From contig JASUSA010000019.1 in NCBI GenBank assembly GCA_030446305.1, positions 1 to 50,078 on the forward strand: a stretch of DNA of 50,078 bases, read 5' to 3'. Made by a program: the position numbers and the translations under genes. This DNA is from Clostridiales bacterium (lineage in GTDB: Bacteria; Bacillota; Clostridia; Peptostreptococcales; Acidaminobacteraceae). The notes under the pieces are model-generated. The model was not told the DNA's origin. It saw only the letters and a program-made list of their open reading frames with translations, and searched no databases. This document shows, piece after piece, positions 14,804 to 24,224 of the stretch. The first letter of the stretch is position 1. Each line of letters starts with the position of its first letter.

Positions 14804-17245
14804 TTACAATTTGAAATCAAGTAATTTCTTCTGAACATTCCAAATACTTGTCGCATAGCGCTCAATGGTGTAGTCTGCCGAGAATGCACCGGAACAGGCG
14901 ATGTTGGCGAGCGACATTTTGCTCCATTGATACTTATCGCGGTATATTTCAGCGATTCGCTCTTGCGCGAGACGATAGGATTCGAAATCCTTCAATACAA
15001 AGAATTCATCGTTAAAGCGCAGCAGCCTGTCTGCAATTGGAATGAATTCATCTTTCGGTACCGGTAGATAGCCGTTGACGAGTTCGTCAATGACAGCTTT
15101 GAGATCCGGGCTGTTATTGTAAATTTCATAGGCATTATAATGGCCGTTTTGGTAATAGTCGTAAACTTCTTCAACTTTTAGGCCAAAGAGAATAATGTTG
15201 CTTTCGCCCACTTCGTTCATAATTTCAACATTGGCGCCATCGAGTGTTGCCAGTGTTACAGCGCCGTTCATCATAAACTTCATGTTACCGGTGCCGGAGG
15301 CTTCTTTTGAAGCCGTGGAAATTTGCTCACTGACATCAGCGGCCGGAATCATATGGCTTGCCAGTGAAACGCCATAGTTTGGCAGAAAGACGACTTTGAG
15401 TTTATCTTTAATACTCTTGTCGTTGTTGATGACAGTGCCCACCGTGTTGATGAGTTTAATAATTTGTTTGGCAACATAATAACTCGGCGCTGACTTGCCC
15501 GCGAAGACGAAGACGCGCGGCGGAATATCCAAATTTGGATTTTCTTTGAGTTGACGGTAAAGGTGCATCACGTGCAGGATATTCAGATGCTGGCGTTTGT
15601 ACTCGTGAATGCGCTTTGCCTGCATGTCGAAGATTGCATATGGATCGACGACGATGCCCTGTTTGTCCTTGATGTACTTTGCGAGATGTTCCTTGTTTTG
15701 ATGTTTGATTTCAAATAGATCATCAAGGAATGACTTGTCATCACGGTATTTTAGTAAATCCCTTAACACGCGAGGATTCTTTTTAAATCCATCTCCGATC
15801 GTGTTTTCAATGAGCTTCGTGAGGCCGGGATTGGCATTTAAGAGCCAGTGGCGGTGCATAATGCCATTGGTCTTGTTGTTGAAACGCTCAGGGTAAATAT
15901 CGTAAAAGACTTTGAGTTCTTTGTTTTTTAAAATTTCTGTGTGCAGTTTAGCAACGCCGTTAATGCTGTGAGACCCGATAATGGAGAGATGCGCCATGCG
16001 CACCATGCCGTCATAGATAATATGCATGGCGCTCAGATGGTTGGGGTCTGTAATATGGTAGACGTTGATCAGGTCTTCGGTAAAGCGCCGATCGATTTCT
16101 TCGATAATCATGGTAATGCGCGGGAGTAAATCCCTAAGCATGTAGAGCGGCCATTTTTCAAGCGCTTCAGCCATGATGGTATGATTGGTGTACGAAATGC
16201 ACTGCGTTGTGATTTTCCACGCTTCATCCCACGTCATTTCTTCGTCATCCAGCAGAATGCGCATGAGCTCCGGAATGGCAAGCGCTGGATGCGTATCATT
16301 AATATGAATGGCAACGAATTCAGCAAATCGATTGATGCCGACATTCATTTTCTTATAAGTATTGAAAATACTTTGAATGCCTGCCGAGACAAAAAAGTAT
16401 TCCTGTTTTAACCGAAGCAGTTTCCCTTCATCATAGGCATCATTCGGATAGAGAATCTGCGTGATGATTTCCACGGAGTGTTTTTTTTCAAAAGCACTTA
16501 GATAATTGCCTTTGGAAAAGTTTTCGAAGTCGAAAATATCGTCGATTTCTTCAGCAGACCAGAGCCGTAAAGTATTTACCGTATTGTTTTCAAAGCCTAG
16601 AATAGGCGTATCATAAGGCACGGCTCGTACGGCGTCATAATCGACGAGATCGAATTTGAGGCGCTCGCCGTCCATGCGGGTTTCGACATGGCCGTTGTAT
16701 TTGACAACAACGGCCTTGTTGTTTCTTTTATATTCCCAGACGTTGTTGTTAACCAGCCAGCGGTCAGGGAATTCCACTTGATAGCCGTCGATAATGCGCT
16801 GTTCAAAGAGGCCGTTTTTATAGCGAATGCCGCAGCCGTGACCCGGAATGGAAATGGAACTCATGGCATCGAGAAAACCTGCAGCGAGACGGCCGAGGCC
16901 GCCGTTGCCAAGACCCTGATCGACTTCGACGTCAAGGACATCTTCAATGTCGATGTCGAGGCTCCTGAGGCCATCCTTTACGATTTCATAAATGCCAAGA
17001 TAGTTGAGGTTGTTTTCCATGAATTTTCCCGTGAGAAATTCCATTGAGAAATAATAGATTTGCTTCACTTGTTCTGTGCGGTAAGTAGAGTTGGTATTGG
17101 CCCATAAGTTGCCGATATACTCTTTAACCATTTCCCCCAGTGCTGTGTATCGCTCAAGGGCTGTTGTTTCATCAATTTGACGCGCTGTTGATGACTTGAT
17201 TTGAGCTATGTAGTCTTGCTTAAATTCAGCTATGGTAAGTTTCAT
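14804..17245 (-). CDS. glgP: Glycogen/starch phosphorylase
   Basis: An 813-residue GT35 enzyme of family-typical length that releases glucose-1-phosphate from alpha-1,4-glucan ends. The pyridoxal phosphate lysine is Lys656 in EASGTGNMKFMMNGA. GLGNGGLGRLAAGFLDAM and the HINDTHPALAIPELMR region are also standard. The start at ATG 17245 has AAAGGAGCGG at good spacing. It lies directly downstream of a terminator hairpin after glgA, so its level is probably lower than that of the synthesis genes or is set by read-through. It forms the breakdown half of the cluster with pulA. Confidence 0.95.
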   Translation of the reverse strand: MKLTIAEFKQDYIAQIKSSTARQIDETTALERYTALGEMVKEYIGNLWANTNSTYRTEQVKQIYYFSMEFLTGKFMENNLNYLGIYEIVKDGLRSLDIDIEDVLDVEVDQGLGNGGLGRLAAGFLDAMSSISIPGHGCGIRYKNGLFEQRIIDGYQVEFPDRWLVNNNVWEYKRNNKAVVVKYNGHVETRMDGERLKFDLVDYDAVRAVPYDTPILGFENNTVNTLRLWSAEEIDDIFDFENFSKGNYLSAFEKKHSVEIITQILYPNDAYDEGKLLRLKQEYFFVSAGIQSIFNTYKKMNVGINRFAEFVAIHINDTHPALAIPELMRILLDDEEMTWDEAWKITTQCISYTNHTIMAEALEKWPLYMLRDLLPRITMIIEEIDRRFTEDLINVYHITDPNHLSAMHIIYDGMVRMAHLSIIGSHSINGVAKLHTEILKNKELKVFYDIYPERFNNKTNGIMHRHWLLNANPGLTKLIENTIGDGFKKNPRVLRDLLKYRDDKSFLDDLFEIKHQNKEHLAKYIKDKQGIVVDPYAIFDMQAKRIHEYKRQHLNILHVMHLYRQLKENPNLDIPPRVFVFAGKSAPSYYVAKQIIKLINTVGTVINNDKSIKDKLKVVFLPNYGVSLASHMIPAADVSEQISTASKEASGTGNMKFMMNGAVTLATLDGANVEIMNEVGESNIILFGLKVEEVYDYYQNGHYNAYEIYNNSPDLKAVIDELVNGYLPVPKDEFIPIADRLLRFNDEFFVLKDFESYRLAQERIAEIYRDKYQWSKMSLANIACSGAFSADYTIERYATSIWNVQKKLLDFKL

Positions 17246-17261
17246 ATAAACCGCTCCTTTG

Positions 17262-17285
17262 AAAAAAGGACATCTGTGATGTCCT
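17262..17285 (-). terminator. Intrinsic terminator inside the glg cluster, between glgA and glgP
   Basis: Reading in the direction of the genes, AGGACATC-ACA-GATGTCCT (17285 down to 17267) is a perfect 8-bp stem followed by six T (17267-17262). The ribosome site of glgP follows within a few bases, leaving no room for a separate promoter. Confidence 0.8.
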
Positions 17286-17299
17286 ATCGTTGAGTTTGG

Positions 17300-18739
17300 C
17301 TAACTTATACCCAAAATTTTTAAATATATCGCCAAGTATTCTTTGGATGAACGCTTCCAACTGTGATCGGCTTTCATCGCCTGTTTCATTAACTGGTGCC
17401 AAGCAGTTTTATCTTGGTATGCGGTTAAGGCATCTTTAATGGTAAAGAGAAGTTCGTGTGCGTTGTAATTGATAAAACCGAATCCGGTGCCTTCGCCGGT
17501 GTACTTATTGTATGGCAGGATGGTGTCGCGAAGGCCGCCGATTTGGCGAACAACTGGGATGGTGCCATACTGCAGTGCAATGAGCTGGCTTAGGCCGCAA
17601 GGTTCAAAAAGAGATGGCATGAGGAAAATATCTGAACCGGCATAAATGGCATGAGACTCGTATTGATCAAAGTAAATGCGCGCTGCCATTTTACCCGGAT
17701 ACCGGTACTGATAGTATTTGAACATATCTTCATAGCGCTTTTCACCGGTGCCCAGCACTAAGAACTGAATATCGAGTTCGAGCAGTTCGTCCAGAATGCA
17801 TTCGATGAGGTCGAGGCCTTTCATATCGGCGAGGCGTGTGACCATTGAAAGCATGGGCACTTCTGCATCAACGGGCAGACCGTATTTAACCTGCAGGTAC
17901 ATTTTGATTTCCTGTTTGCGCTTCAAACTGCGCAGATCATAATTGATCGGGATGTTAGGATCCTGTTTTGGGCTATAGAGCGCTGTGTCGATTCCATTGA
18001 CAATGCCGTAGAGTTTGTCTTTGTATTTCTGAATGACGCCTTCCAGATTTTCACCGAAATACGGGTAAGTTATTTCTTCTGCGTAACTTTTTGAAACAGT
18101 GGTGACGGCATCAGAGAAAACGATGCCGCCTTTGATTAAGTTAATGTTTTCATAAAATTTCAAACCTTCGTCAGAAAAATAAGACATCGGCAGTCCTAGC
18201 AAATCGCTTAGGACATAAGGATCGAAAATACCCTGATAGCGAAGGTTGTGAATGGTAAAAACGCTTTTAATCCCCTGATAAAAGTCATCGTGTTTGCTGT
18301 AAAAATCAAGCAGTGTATTGACGGCCGCCGTATGCCAGTCGTTGGTATGAATGATGTCGGGCTTCATATTCAGATGTTTCATCGCGGCGAGTACGGCTTT
18401 TGAAAAATAGATGTAGCGTTCAGCATCATCGCCGTTGCCGTAGAGTTGATGCCGCTTAAAATAGAACTCGTTATCAATGAAGAAATAGGAAACACCTTCA
18501 TAAATCAGGTGAAAAATACCGACATATTGTGTACGCCAGCCCAAATCGACGCTGGTGGAACCGGCAAATGTCATCTCTTTACGGTATGCGGGTGCAATCT
18601 TGGCATGGAGCGGCAAATAGACGGTGACGTTGAGCTGGCTGCTGTTCAGCGCTTTAGGCAATGATCCTGCAACATCGGCAAGGCCTCCGGTTTTGGCAAA
18701 CGGCGCAGCTTCAGACGCGATGAATGCAATTTGAATCAT
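17300..18739 (-). CDS. glgA: Glycogen synthase (ADP-glucose type)
   Basis: A 479-residue GT5 glucosyltransferase that extends alpha-1,4-glucan from ADP-glucose. It begins MIQIAFIASEAAPFAKTGGLADV, containing the KTGGL ADP-glucose binding motif at residues 16-20. The C-terminal half has the PSLFEPCGLSQLIALQYG donor-binding motif. Length is normal. The start codon overlaps the glgD stop by one base (TGATG), which implies translational coupling. Confidence 0.96.
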   Translation of the reverse strand: MIQIAFIASEAAPFAKTGGLADVAGSLPKALNSSQLNVTVYLPLHAKIAPAYRKEMTFAGSTSVDLGWRTQYVGIFHLIYEGVSYFFIDNEFYFKRHQLYGNGDDAERYIYFSKAVLAAMKHLNMKPDIIHTNDWHTAAVNTLLDFYSKHDDFYQGIKSVFTIHNLRYQGIFDPYVLSDLLGLPMSYFSDEGLKFYENINLIKGGIVFSDAVTTVSKSYAEEITYPYFGENLEGVIQKYKDKLYGIVNGIDTALYSPKQDPNIPINYDLRSLKRKQEIKMYLQVKYGLPVDAEVPMLSMVTRLADMKGLDLIECILDELLELDIQFLVLGTGEKRYEDMFKYYQYRYPGKMAARIYFDQYESHAIYAGSDIFLMPSLFEPCGLSQLIALQYGTIPVVRQIGGLRDTILPYNKYTGEGTGFGFINYNAHELLFTIKDALTAYQDKTAWHQLMKQAMKADHSWKRSSKEYLAIYLKILGIS

Positions 18740-19872
18740 CAGAGTGCCTCCTTGGAAATAACAGATTGCTTGCCGGCGACAAAAGGACTGGCGTGATCGC
18801 CCATCAATGAAATCCCTTCCTCGACACGTGTGCGCTTGTCTAGAATAACGTGGTTAAGCGTGACACCGCGTCTAATCACAGATTTCTGCATGACAATGGC
18901 ATTTTTTATTTCGGCGCCCTTTTCCACGCGAACACCCCTGAACAGAATGGCGTTTTCCACCGTGCCGTCAATTTGGCAGCCGTTGGCGACAAATGCATTC
19001 TTAACATGTGCATTGTCTTTATAATAGGCTGACGGTTCATCTTTGACTTTTGTGAAGATCTGGCCGTTTTTAAAGAAGAGTTCTGTTGCAATTTCCGGAT
19101 TTAAAATGTCAAAATTGGCATCAAAGTAATTGCGGACGTTGTTGATGCATGCCACATAGCCGTCAAATTGATAGGTATGAACCTTGTAACGGTGCAGCAG
19201 ATTGAAAACGGCCTGCTTGAGGAAATTGGCAGAACCCTGTTCAATCGCTTCAAAGAGAATATCGAAGTAAACTTCTTTTTTCATGAAATACATCTCAAGT
19301 GAGAGATTGAAGGTATCTTCTTTCCCAAGGTTTGTACCAACACTTTTAAAAGTGCCGTCATCGTTGAGATGAATTTTATCACAGCCGATGTAACGGAATG
19401 AATCGTCGGTAACTTTTTTATAGATCAAAGAGATATCGGCATCTGAGTTGACAAAATCCCAGTATGCATCGTTGAGATCTATATTGGCCAGCATATATGA
19501 TTTAGAGAGCAGCAGGTGCTCTTGTTTTGCAAATTTGATAAAATTTGAATTTTGATAGAAGAGGTCGAGATCGCCCATTCGCTTGTACGTCGATGTGTAA
19601 TCGTAGGTCGGCGTAAAGAGGAAGAGGCCGTTGAGTTTTCGGTCTAAATCCCACGGTTTTCCGGAACCGAGGTGATCCATGACGGAACGGACTTTGTTGC
19701 CGGTGAAGACGCCAATGCCCGAAATGCCGCTGTTGACCATGTTGGAAAGCATAAAGTCAATAATACGATAACGTCCGCCGAAAGGCAGCATGGATGTTGG
19801 CCGGCTCTGGCAGAGCACGCCGAAATTGGTATCGATTTCACTTAAGTTGATAATGCCTAAACAGTTATTCAT
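18739..19872 (-). CDS. glgD: GlgD, GlgC-like regulatory subunit of ADP-glucose pyrophosphorylase
   Basis: A 377-residue paralogue of the gene just upstream. It keeps the general fold signals (LPFGGRYRIIDFMLSNMVNSGI) and the left-handed helix end (about residues 285-365). It has lost the pyrophosphorylase start motif AGGQGSRL, reading instead NLSEIDTNFGVLCQSRP. In Firmicutes such GlgD proteins pair with GlgC and modulate its activity. The ATG at 19872 is 11 bases after the glgC stop, with a GGAGGTGAC ribosome site. Confidence 0.93.
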   Translation of the reverse strand: MNNCLGIINLSEIDTNFGVLCQSRPTSMLPFGGRYRIIDFMLSNMVNSGISGIGVFTGNKVRSVMDHLGSGKPWDLDRKLNGLFLFTPTYDYTSTYKRMGDLDLFYQNSNFIKFAKQEHLLLSKSYMLANIDLNDAYWDFVNSDADISLIYKKVTDDSFRYIGCDKIHLNDDGTFKSVGTNLGKEDTFNLSLEMYFMKKEVYFDILFEAIEQGSANFLKQAVFNLLHRYKVHTYQFDGYVACINNVRNYFDANFDILNPEIATELFFKNGQIFTKVKDEPSAYYKDNAHVKNAFVANGCQIDGTVENAILFRGVRVEKGAEIKNAIVMQKSVIRRGVTLNHVILDKRTRVEEGISLMGDHASPFVAGKQSVISKEAL

Positions 19873-19883
19873 ATGTCACCTCC

Positions 19884-21020
19884 CTAGGATTCAATAATTT
19901 TCGATTTGCTGATGAGGTAGACGTTGTCATCTTCGGCATCGCCAATGGCACTGCCTGCTTTGATCACGACGTTTTCCATAATAACGGCATTGTAGACGAC
20001 GGCATTTTCTTCAATAACAGCACCGGGCAGGACAACGCAGTTGTGAATTTTTGCACCGGGTTTTACGGTGATTTCGCTAAAGAGGACGGAGTGGCATACA
20101 TCGCCTTCGATAAAGCAGCCTTCGTTGATGAGGGAGTTTTTCACAGAAGCATTGCATGCGACGAAATGCGGCGGCAAATGTCGGTTGCGCGTATAGATTT
20201 TCCACTTGCGGTCATATAGATTGAGCGTGTTATCCGGCGACAGCAGATCCATGTTGGCCTCCCAGTAGCTTCGGATGGTCCCGACATCTTTCCAGTAGCC
20301 GTCAAACCGATAGGCGACGAGTTTCTTGCCGTCGTCATTCAATTTGGGGATGACGTCTTTGCCAAAATCATTGGACGAATTTGGATCTTTTTCGTCGGCA
20401 ACAAGGTATTTTCGGAGGGTTTTCCAATTGAAGATATAGATGCCCATGGAAGCGAGGTTGGATTTTGCGTTTTTCGGTTTCTCTTCAAAAGCGACGATGG
20501 TATCTGTTTCATCGACATTGATGATTCCAAAACGGGAGGTTTCTTCCCAAGGGACTTCAATGACGGAAATCGTGACCTCTGCTTTTTTTGCCTCATGAAA
20601 GTCAAGCATTTTCGAATAATCCATTTTGTAAATATGATCGCCAGAGAGGATCAAGACAAATTCTGGGTCTAGTTCATCAATATAGGATATGTTTTCATAG
20701 ATGGCATTGGCAGTTCCCTTATACCATCTGCCGCCCTTTTCACTGGTGTAAGGCGGTAGAACCCGAACGCCCCCGATTCGACGGTCCAAATCCCAGGAAC
20801 CGCCGATACCGATGTGAGAATTAAGTTGATACGGTTTGTACTGCGTCAAGATTCCAACGTCAAAAATACCTGAATTGGAACAGTTGCTGAGCGGGAAATC
20901 AATGATGCGGTACTTGCCACCGAAAGGGACGGCGGGTTTTGCGATGTCTTTTGTCAATAGTTTCAGTCTTGATCCTTGCCCGCCAGCCAACAGCATGGCG
21001 ATCATTTTGCCTTCTTTCAT
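19884..21020 (-). CDS. glgC: Glucose-1-phosphate adenylyltransferase (catalytic subunit)
   Basis: A 378-residue nucleotidyltransferase that makes ADP-glucose from glucose-1-phosphate and ATP, the committed step of glycogen synthesis. [26 protein letters not shown] (about residues 11-36) is the catalytic N-terminal motif; [23 protein letters not shown] and [11 protein letters not shown] follow. The C-terminal part is the left-handed beta helix of allosteric control. AAGGAGGG in the last codons of glgB serves as its ribosome site; only three bases separate the two genes. Confidence 0.96.
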   Translation of the reverse strand: MKEGKMIAMLLAGGQGSRLKLLTKDIAKPAVPFGGKYRIIDFPLSNCSNSGIFDVGILTQYKPYQLNSHIGIGGSWDLDRRIGGVRVLPPYTSEKGGRWYKGTANAIYENISYIDELDPEFVLILSGDHIYKMDYSKMLDFHEAKKAEVTISVIEVPWEETSRFGIINVDETDTIVAFEEKPKNAKSNLASMGIYIFNWKTLRKYLVADEKDPNSSNDFGKDVIPKLNDDGKKLVAYRFDGYWKDVGTIRSYWEANMDLLSPDNTLNLYDRKWKIYTRNRHLPPHFVACNASVKNSLINEGCFIEGDVCHSVLFSEITVKPGAKIHNCVVLPGAVIEENAVVYNAVIMENVVIKAGSAIGDAEDDNVYLISKSKIIES

Positions 21021-21023
21021 ATG

Positions 21024-22955
21024 CTAGCCCTCCTTGTACTTTAAATATAATCCGCCAAAGGCAGGTAGTGTAATCCTAAGTGCATGAAAGCGGTGATGCA
21101 TGAGCTCTTTTTTGGAGCGATAATGTGATGGGTAGTGATCTTTAAGATTGCCGGTAAAGACGTGGCTCTGCGTATTGAGAACGACCTCATAAGTACCGGG
21201 TTTCGTAACGCCCACAGGGTAATTATCCCTGTGCACAGGTGTAAAGTTAAAAATGAGCACCATGCGTTCACCGGATTTGTCAATGCGTTCAAAAGAGATA
21301 ATGCTCTCGTTGGCATTGTCAACTTCAATCCATTCATAACCCTTGTGGTCGACATCCAGTTCAAATAGACAAGGCTCATTTTGGTAGAGGTGATTCAGCA
21401 CTTTGGCATATGCGTGCATGTTGCGATGAGCGGGATAGTCCATCAGGTGCCAATCCAGTGCCTGCCATTCATTCCATTCAATAAACTGACCGAACTCGCC
21501 GCCCATAAAGACGAGTTTTTTGCCGGGATGCGCAAACATATAGGCATAGAGCAGCCGAAGATTTGCAAATTTTTCATCGTAAGTGCCCGGCATTTTGCTG
21601 AGCAGCGAATGCTTGCCGTGAACGACTTCATCATGGCTGAGCGGTAAAATGAAATTTTCGGAAAAGGCATAAGTAATGGAAAAGGTCAGCGCTTTATGAA
21701 AACCCTTTCGGTAGAGGGGGTCGAGTGCCATGTACTCGAGAATGTCATTCATCCACCCCATATTCCATTTGTAATTAAAGCCTAAGCCGCCGGCGCTGAC
21801 AGGTTTTGTCACCATCGGCCATGAAGTTGATTCTTCGGCAATCATCAACGTATTCGGATGGTGTTGGAAGATTACTTGATTCAACTTTTTGAGGAATGAG
21901 ATAGCTTCCAAATGTTCAATGCCGCCGTATTTGTTCTTTAACAGTTTGCCGCCAAAGTTTAAGTAGAGCATATAGGCGACGGCATCGACGCGCATGCCGT
22001 CAATGTGATAATAATCATGCCAGTAAAGTGCATTGGAAATGAGAAAACTCATAACTTCAGGTTTGCCGTAGTCAAAGTTTGCCGTGCCCCACTGATCGTT
22101 GTGTGCCAGTTCGTAGTCGTCAGATTCAAATGTGGGTGAGCCATCAAAATAATAAAGACCGTGTTCGTCTTTGCAATAGTGGCCCGGCACCCAGTCGAGT
22201 ATGATGCCAATGCCCGCCTGATGACACTGGTCTATGAAATACATAAAATCCTTTGGGGTGCCGAAGCGCGATGTGGGCGCGAAGTACCCTGTTCCCTGAT
22301 AACCCCAAGAACCGTCAAAGGGATGTTCCATGATGGGCATCAATTCAATATGCGTATAGCCCAAGTCTTTGACATAGGGAATAAGCGCCTCTGCCAGATC
22401 GTGATAGCTGTATTGGGCACCGTCGGCTTTTTTGCGCCATGAAAGGAGATTGACTTCGTAAATGCTCATGGGACTTCTGTAGAGATCATGTGTGTCCTTG
22501 GCTGCTGTCCAAAGGTCGTCATGCCAGTGATATCCGGTAATATCATAGTATTTTGAAGCTGTTTTAGGGCGTTCTTCCGAATGGAAGGCATAGGGGTCTG
22601 CCTTATAGAGAATATCGCCGTTTTGTCCTTCTATTTTGTATTTGTAAGCGTCGAAGCATTGGACATTCGGTACGCAGATTTGCCACAGTCCGCTTTTGCC
22701 AATGCGCTGCAGCGGCAGATTGTACTCATGCCAGTGATTAAAATCGCCAATGAGATGAATGGCTTTGGCATGAGGTGCCCAAACGACAAAACGAACGGCA
22801 TCAATATGAAAACGCTGCAGCGGATGGGCGCCGAGAAATTCATGGCTCTTATAAAAAGTGCCTTCGTGGAAGAGGTGCGTGTCCAGTTCGCCTTCGTTAA
22901 GATAAAAGTAGCCTTTTTCGCGTATGTACAGGTTGATTTCATCAGGTGCTTGCAT
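21024..22955 (-). CDS. glgB: 1,4-alpha-glucan branching enzyme
   Basis: A GH13 enzyme of 643 residues that introduces alpha-1,6 branches. ATG 22955 is preferred to the TTG one codon earlier; GGAGG lies just upstream. It has an N-terminal CBM48-like domain (RFVVWAPHAKAIHLIGDFNHWHEY), then the barrel: ELMPIMEHPFDGSWGYQGTGYFAPTSR, nucleophile Asp in HIDGMRVDAVAYML, acid Glu in MIAEEST, and the Asp in LPLSHDEVVHGK. It is the first metabolic gene of the cluster, 59 bases downstream of the LysR gene. Confidence 0.96.
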   Translation of the reverse strand: MQAPDEINLYIREKGYFYLNEGELDTHLFHEGTFYKSHEFLGAHPLQRFHIDAVRFVVWAPHAKAIHLIGDFNHWHEYNLPLQRIGKSGLWQICVPNVQCFDAYKYKIEGQNGDILYKADPYAFHSEERPKTASKYYDITGYHWHDDLWTAAKDTHDLYRSPMSIYEVNLLSWRKKADGAQYSYHDLAEALIPYVKDLGYTHIELMPIMEHPFDGSWGYQGTGYFAPTSRFGTPKDFMYFIDQCHQAGIGIILDWVPGHYCKDEHGLYYFDGSPTFESDDYELAHNDQWGTANFDYGKPEVMSFLISNALYWHDYYHIDGMRVDAVAYMLYLNFGGKLLKNKYGGIEHLEAISFLKKLNQVIFQHHPNTLMIAEESTSWPMVTKPVSAGGLGFNYKWNMGWMNDILEYMALDPLYRKGFHKALTFSITYAFSENFILPLSHDEVVHGKHSLLSKMPGTYDEKFANLRLLYAYMFAHPGKKLVFMGGEFGQFIEWNEWQALDWHLMDYPAHRNMHAYAKVLNHLYQNEPCLFELDVDHKGYEWIEVDNANESIISFERIDKSGERMVLIFNFTPVHRDNYPVGVTKPGTYEVVLNTQSHVFTGNLKDHYPSHYRSKKELMHHRFHALRITLPAFGGLYLKYKEG

Positions 22956-23014
22956 CAAACGCCTCCTTTATGACCTAATTGCATAACATATGTGTTGAAG
23001 GATCCATTTTATAT

Positions 23015-23941
23015 TTAATCCGTACTTTTGCTTAAAACAGCCAAGAATTTTTGTGCCGCAATAGAAAGCGGTTTATTGTTGCTTGTAATAATGCCGATTT
23101 CTGTCTTGGGAATGCGTTCGATGGTTTTGATTCGGCAGAGCCTGCCATTGGCAATATCATCCGTTGCAACAGTTGAGTTGACAAATCCGACGCCCATGTT
23201 GGCTTTAACGGCCTCGAGAATGACCTCGATGGAACCGAATTCAAAAGAGGGCGTAAGCGTCAAACTGTGATCTTCATAGAATTTTTCCAAAATGATGCGC
23301 GTCGTCGAATGCTCTTCAAGACAGATCACTGGGTATTCATTTATCTCGCTGAGTTTGACGTTTCTATTAATCAATGCAGCGGTCTCCGGATGGCATATGA
23401 AAATATTTTCATTGGTAATAAAATGTCTGACATCAATGCCTTCGTAAGTTTGATCCGGATTGATGTTGATGACGGCGATATCAATTTGGCCTGTTTTCAG
23501 CAGTGCAACTGACTTAGGAGACGGCCTGTTGTTGACGGCGATTTTAACACGCGTATATTGACTGTGAAATGCTTTGATATACGGCATGAGATGGTATCTT
23601 GAGATGGTATCGCTTGCGCCGATAAAAATGGTGCCTTCATCCAGTGATTTGATACTGGACAGTGTGTTTTCAGCAGAACGAATGAAATTATAGGCTTTTT
23701 CGACGTGTTCATACAGCATTTCGCCTTCGAAAGTCAGCCTGATGGTACGGCCCTGACGATAAAATAAATGAACCCCCAGTTGACCTTCCAACGATTTTAT
23801 GGCTTGGCTCACTGCGGATTGCGTGACATGGAGTTTTTCTGCCGCTTTAGAAAAATTAAGTGCGCTGGCAGCATAATAGAATATTTTATATAATTCAAAA
23901 TTGACATTCGCTTGGTAATGGAAATGTGTATCAAAGGACAT
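23015..23941 (-). CDS. LysR-family transcriptional regulator
   Basis: A 308-residue regulator. The N-terminal HTH is FSKAAEKLHVTQSAVSQAIKSLEGQLGVHLFYRQGRTIRLT (about residues 29-70), followed by a periplasmic-binding-protein-like effector domain. The ATG at 23941 follows GGGAGGC. It points the same way as the glg genes and ends 59 bases before glgB with no terminator visible between them. It may therefore be co-transcribed with, and regulate, the glycogen genes. LysR control of glg operons is not the usual arrangement. The effector is unknown. An alternative is that it regulates the divergent gene at 24225. Confidence 0.92.
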   Translation of the reverse strand: MSFDTHFHYQANVNFELYKIFYYAASALNFSKAAEKLHVTQSAVSQAIKSLEGQLGVHLFYRQGRTIRLTFEGEMLYEHVEKAYNFIRSAENTLSSIKSLDEGTIFIGASDTISRYHLMPYIKAFHSQYTRVKIAVNNRPSPKSVALLKTGQIDIAVININPDQTYEGIDVRHFITNENIFICHPETAALINRNVKLSEINEYPVICLEEHSTTRIILEKFYEDHSLTLTPSFEFGSIEVILEAVKANMGVGFVNSTVATDDIANGRLCRIKTIERIPKTEIGIITSNNKPLSIAAQKFLAVLSKSTD

Positions 23942-23993
23942 GATGCCTCCCGCTTGCTCGGAAATGATACGAAAAATTCATATCTTAATTATT

Positions 23994-24023
23994 ATTATAC
24001 CAACCTTACAACATTTATAACAA
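23994..24023 (-). promoter_or_regulatory. Putative promoter of lysR (and possibly the glg cluster), with a palindrome
   Basis: On the minus strand TTGTTA (24023-24018) is 18 bases from TATAAT (23999-23994). A perfect CAACTG-T-CAGTTG palindrome (24021-24033) overlaps the -35 and is a candidate auto-regulatory site. Confidence 0.5.
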
Positions 24024-24143
24024 CTGTCAGTTGGGGTTTTTCATGTGTTTTTTACAAAACATGGCATTTTCGTATACCAGATTGTTATTTTTCGCGCAAT
24101 TCTGTTAAATTAAGCAATACAGGCATCTTTTAGGCAATTTTTT

Positions 24144-24152
24144 TGGTATAAT
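24144..24152 (+). promoter_or_regulatory. Extended -10 promoter of the giant FecR-repeat gene
   Basis: TGGTATAAT (24144-24152) is a TGN-type extended -10. No good -35 was found at 17 bp (CATCTT). The GTG start lies 72 bases downstream, so there is a short leader. The rest of the 283-base divergent spacer shows only AT-rich sequence. Confidence 0.5.
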
Positions 24153-24224
24153 AGTACTACGAAAAAAATGGGAAATAAGGGGTAATAAAATAACATAATA
24201 AATTGAAGCGTTAGGAGGGGTTTC

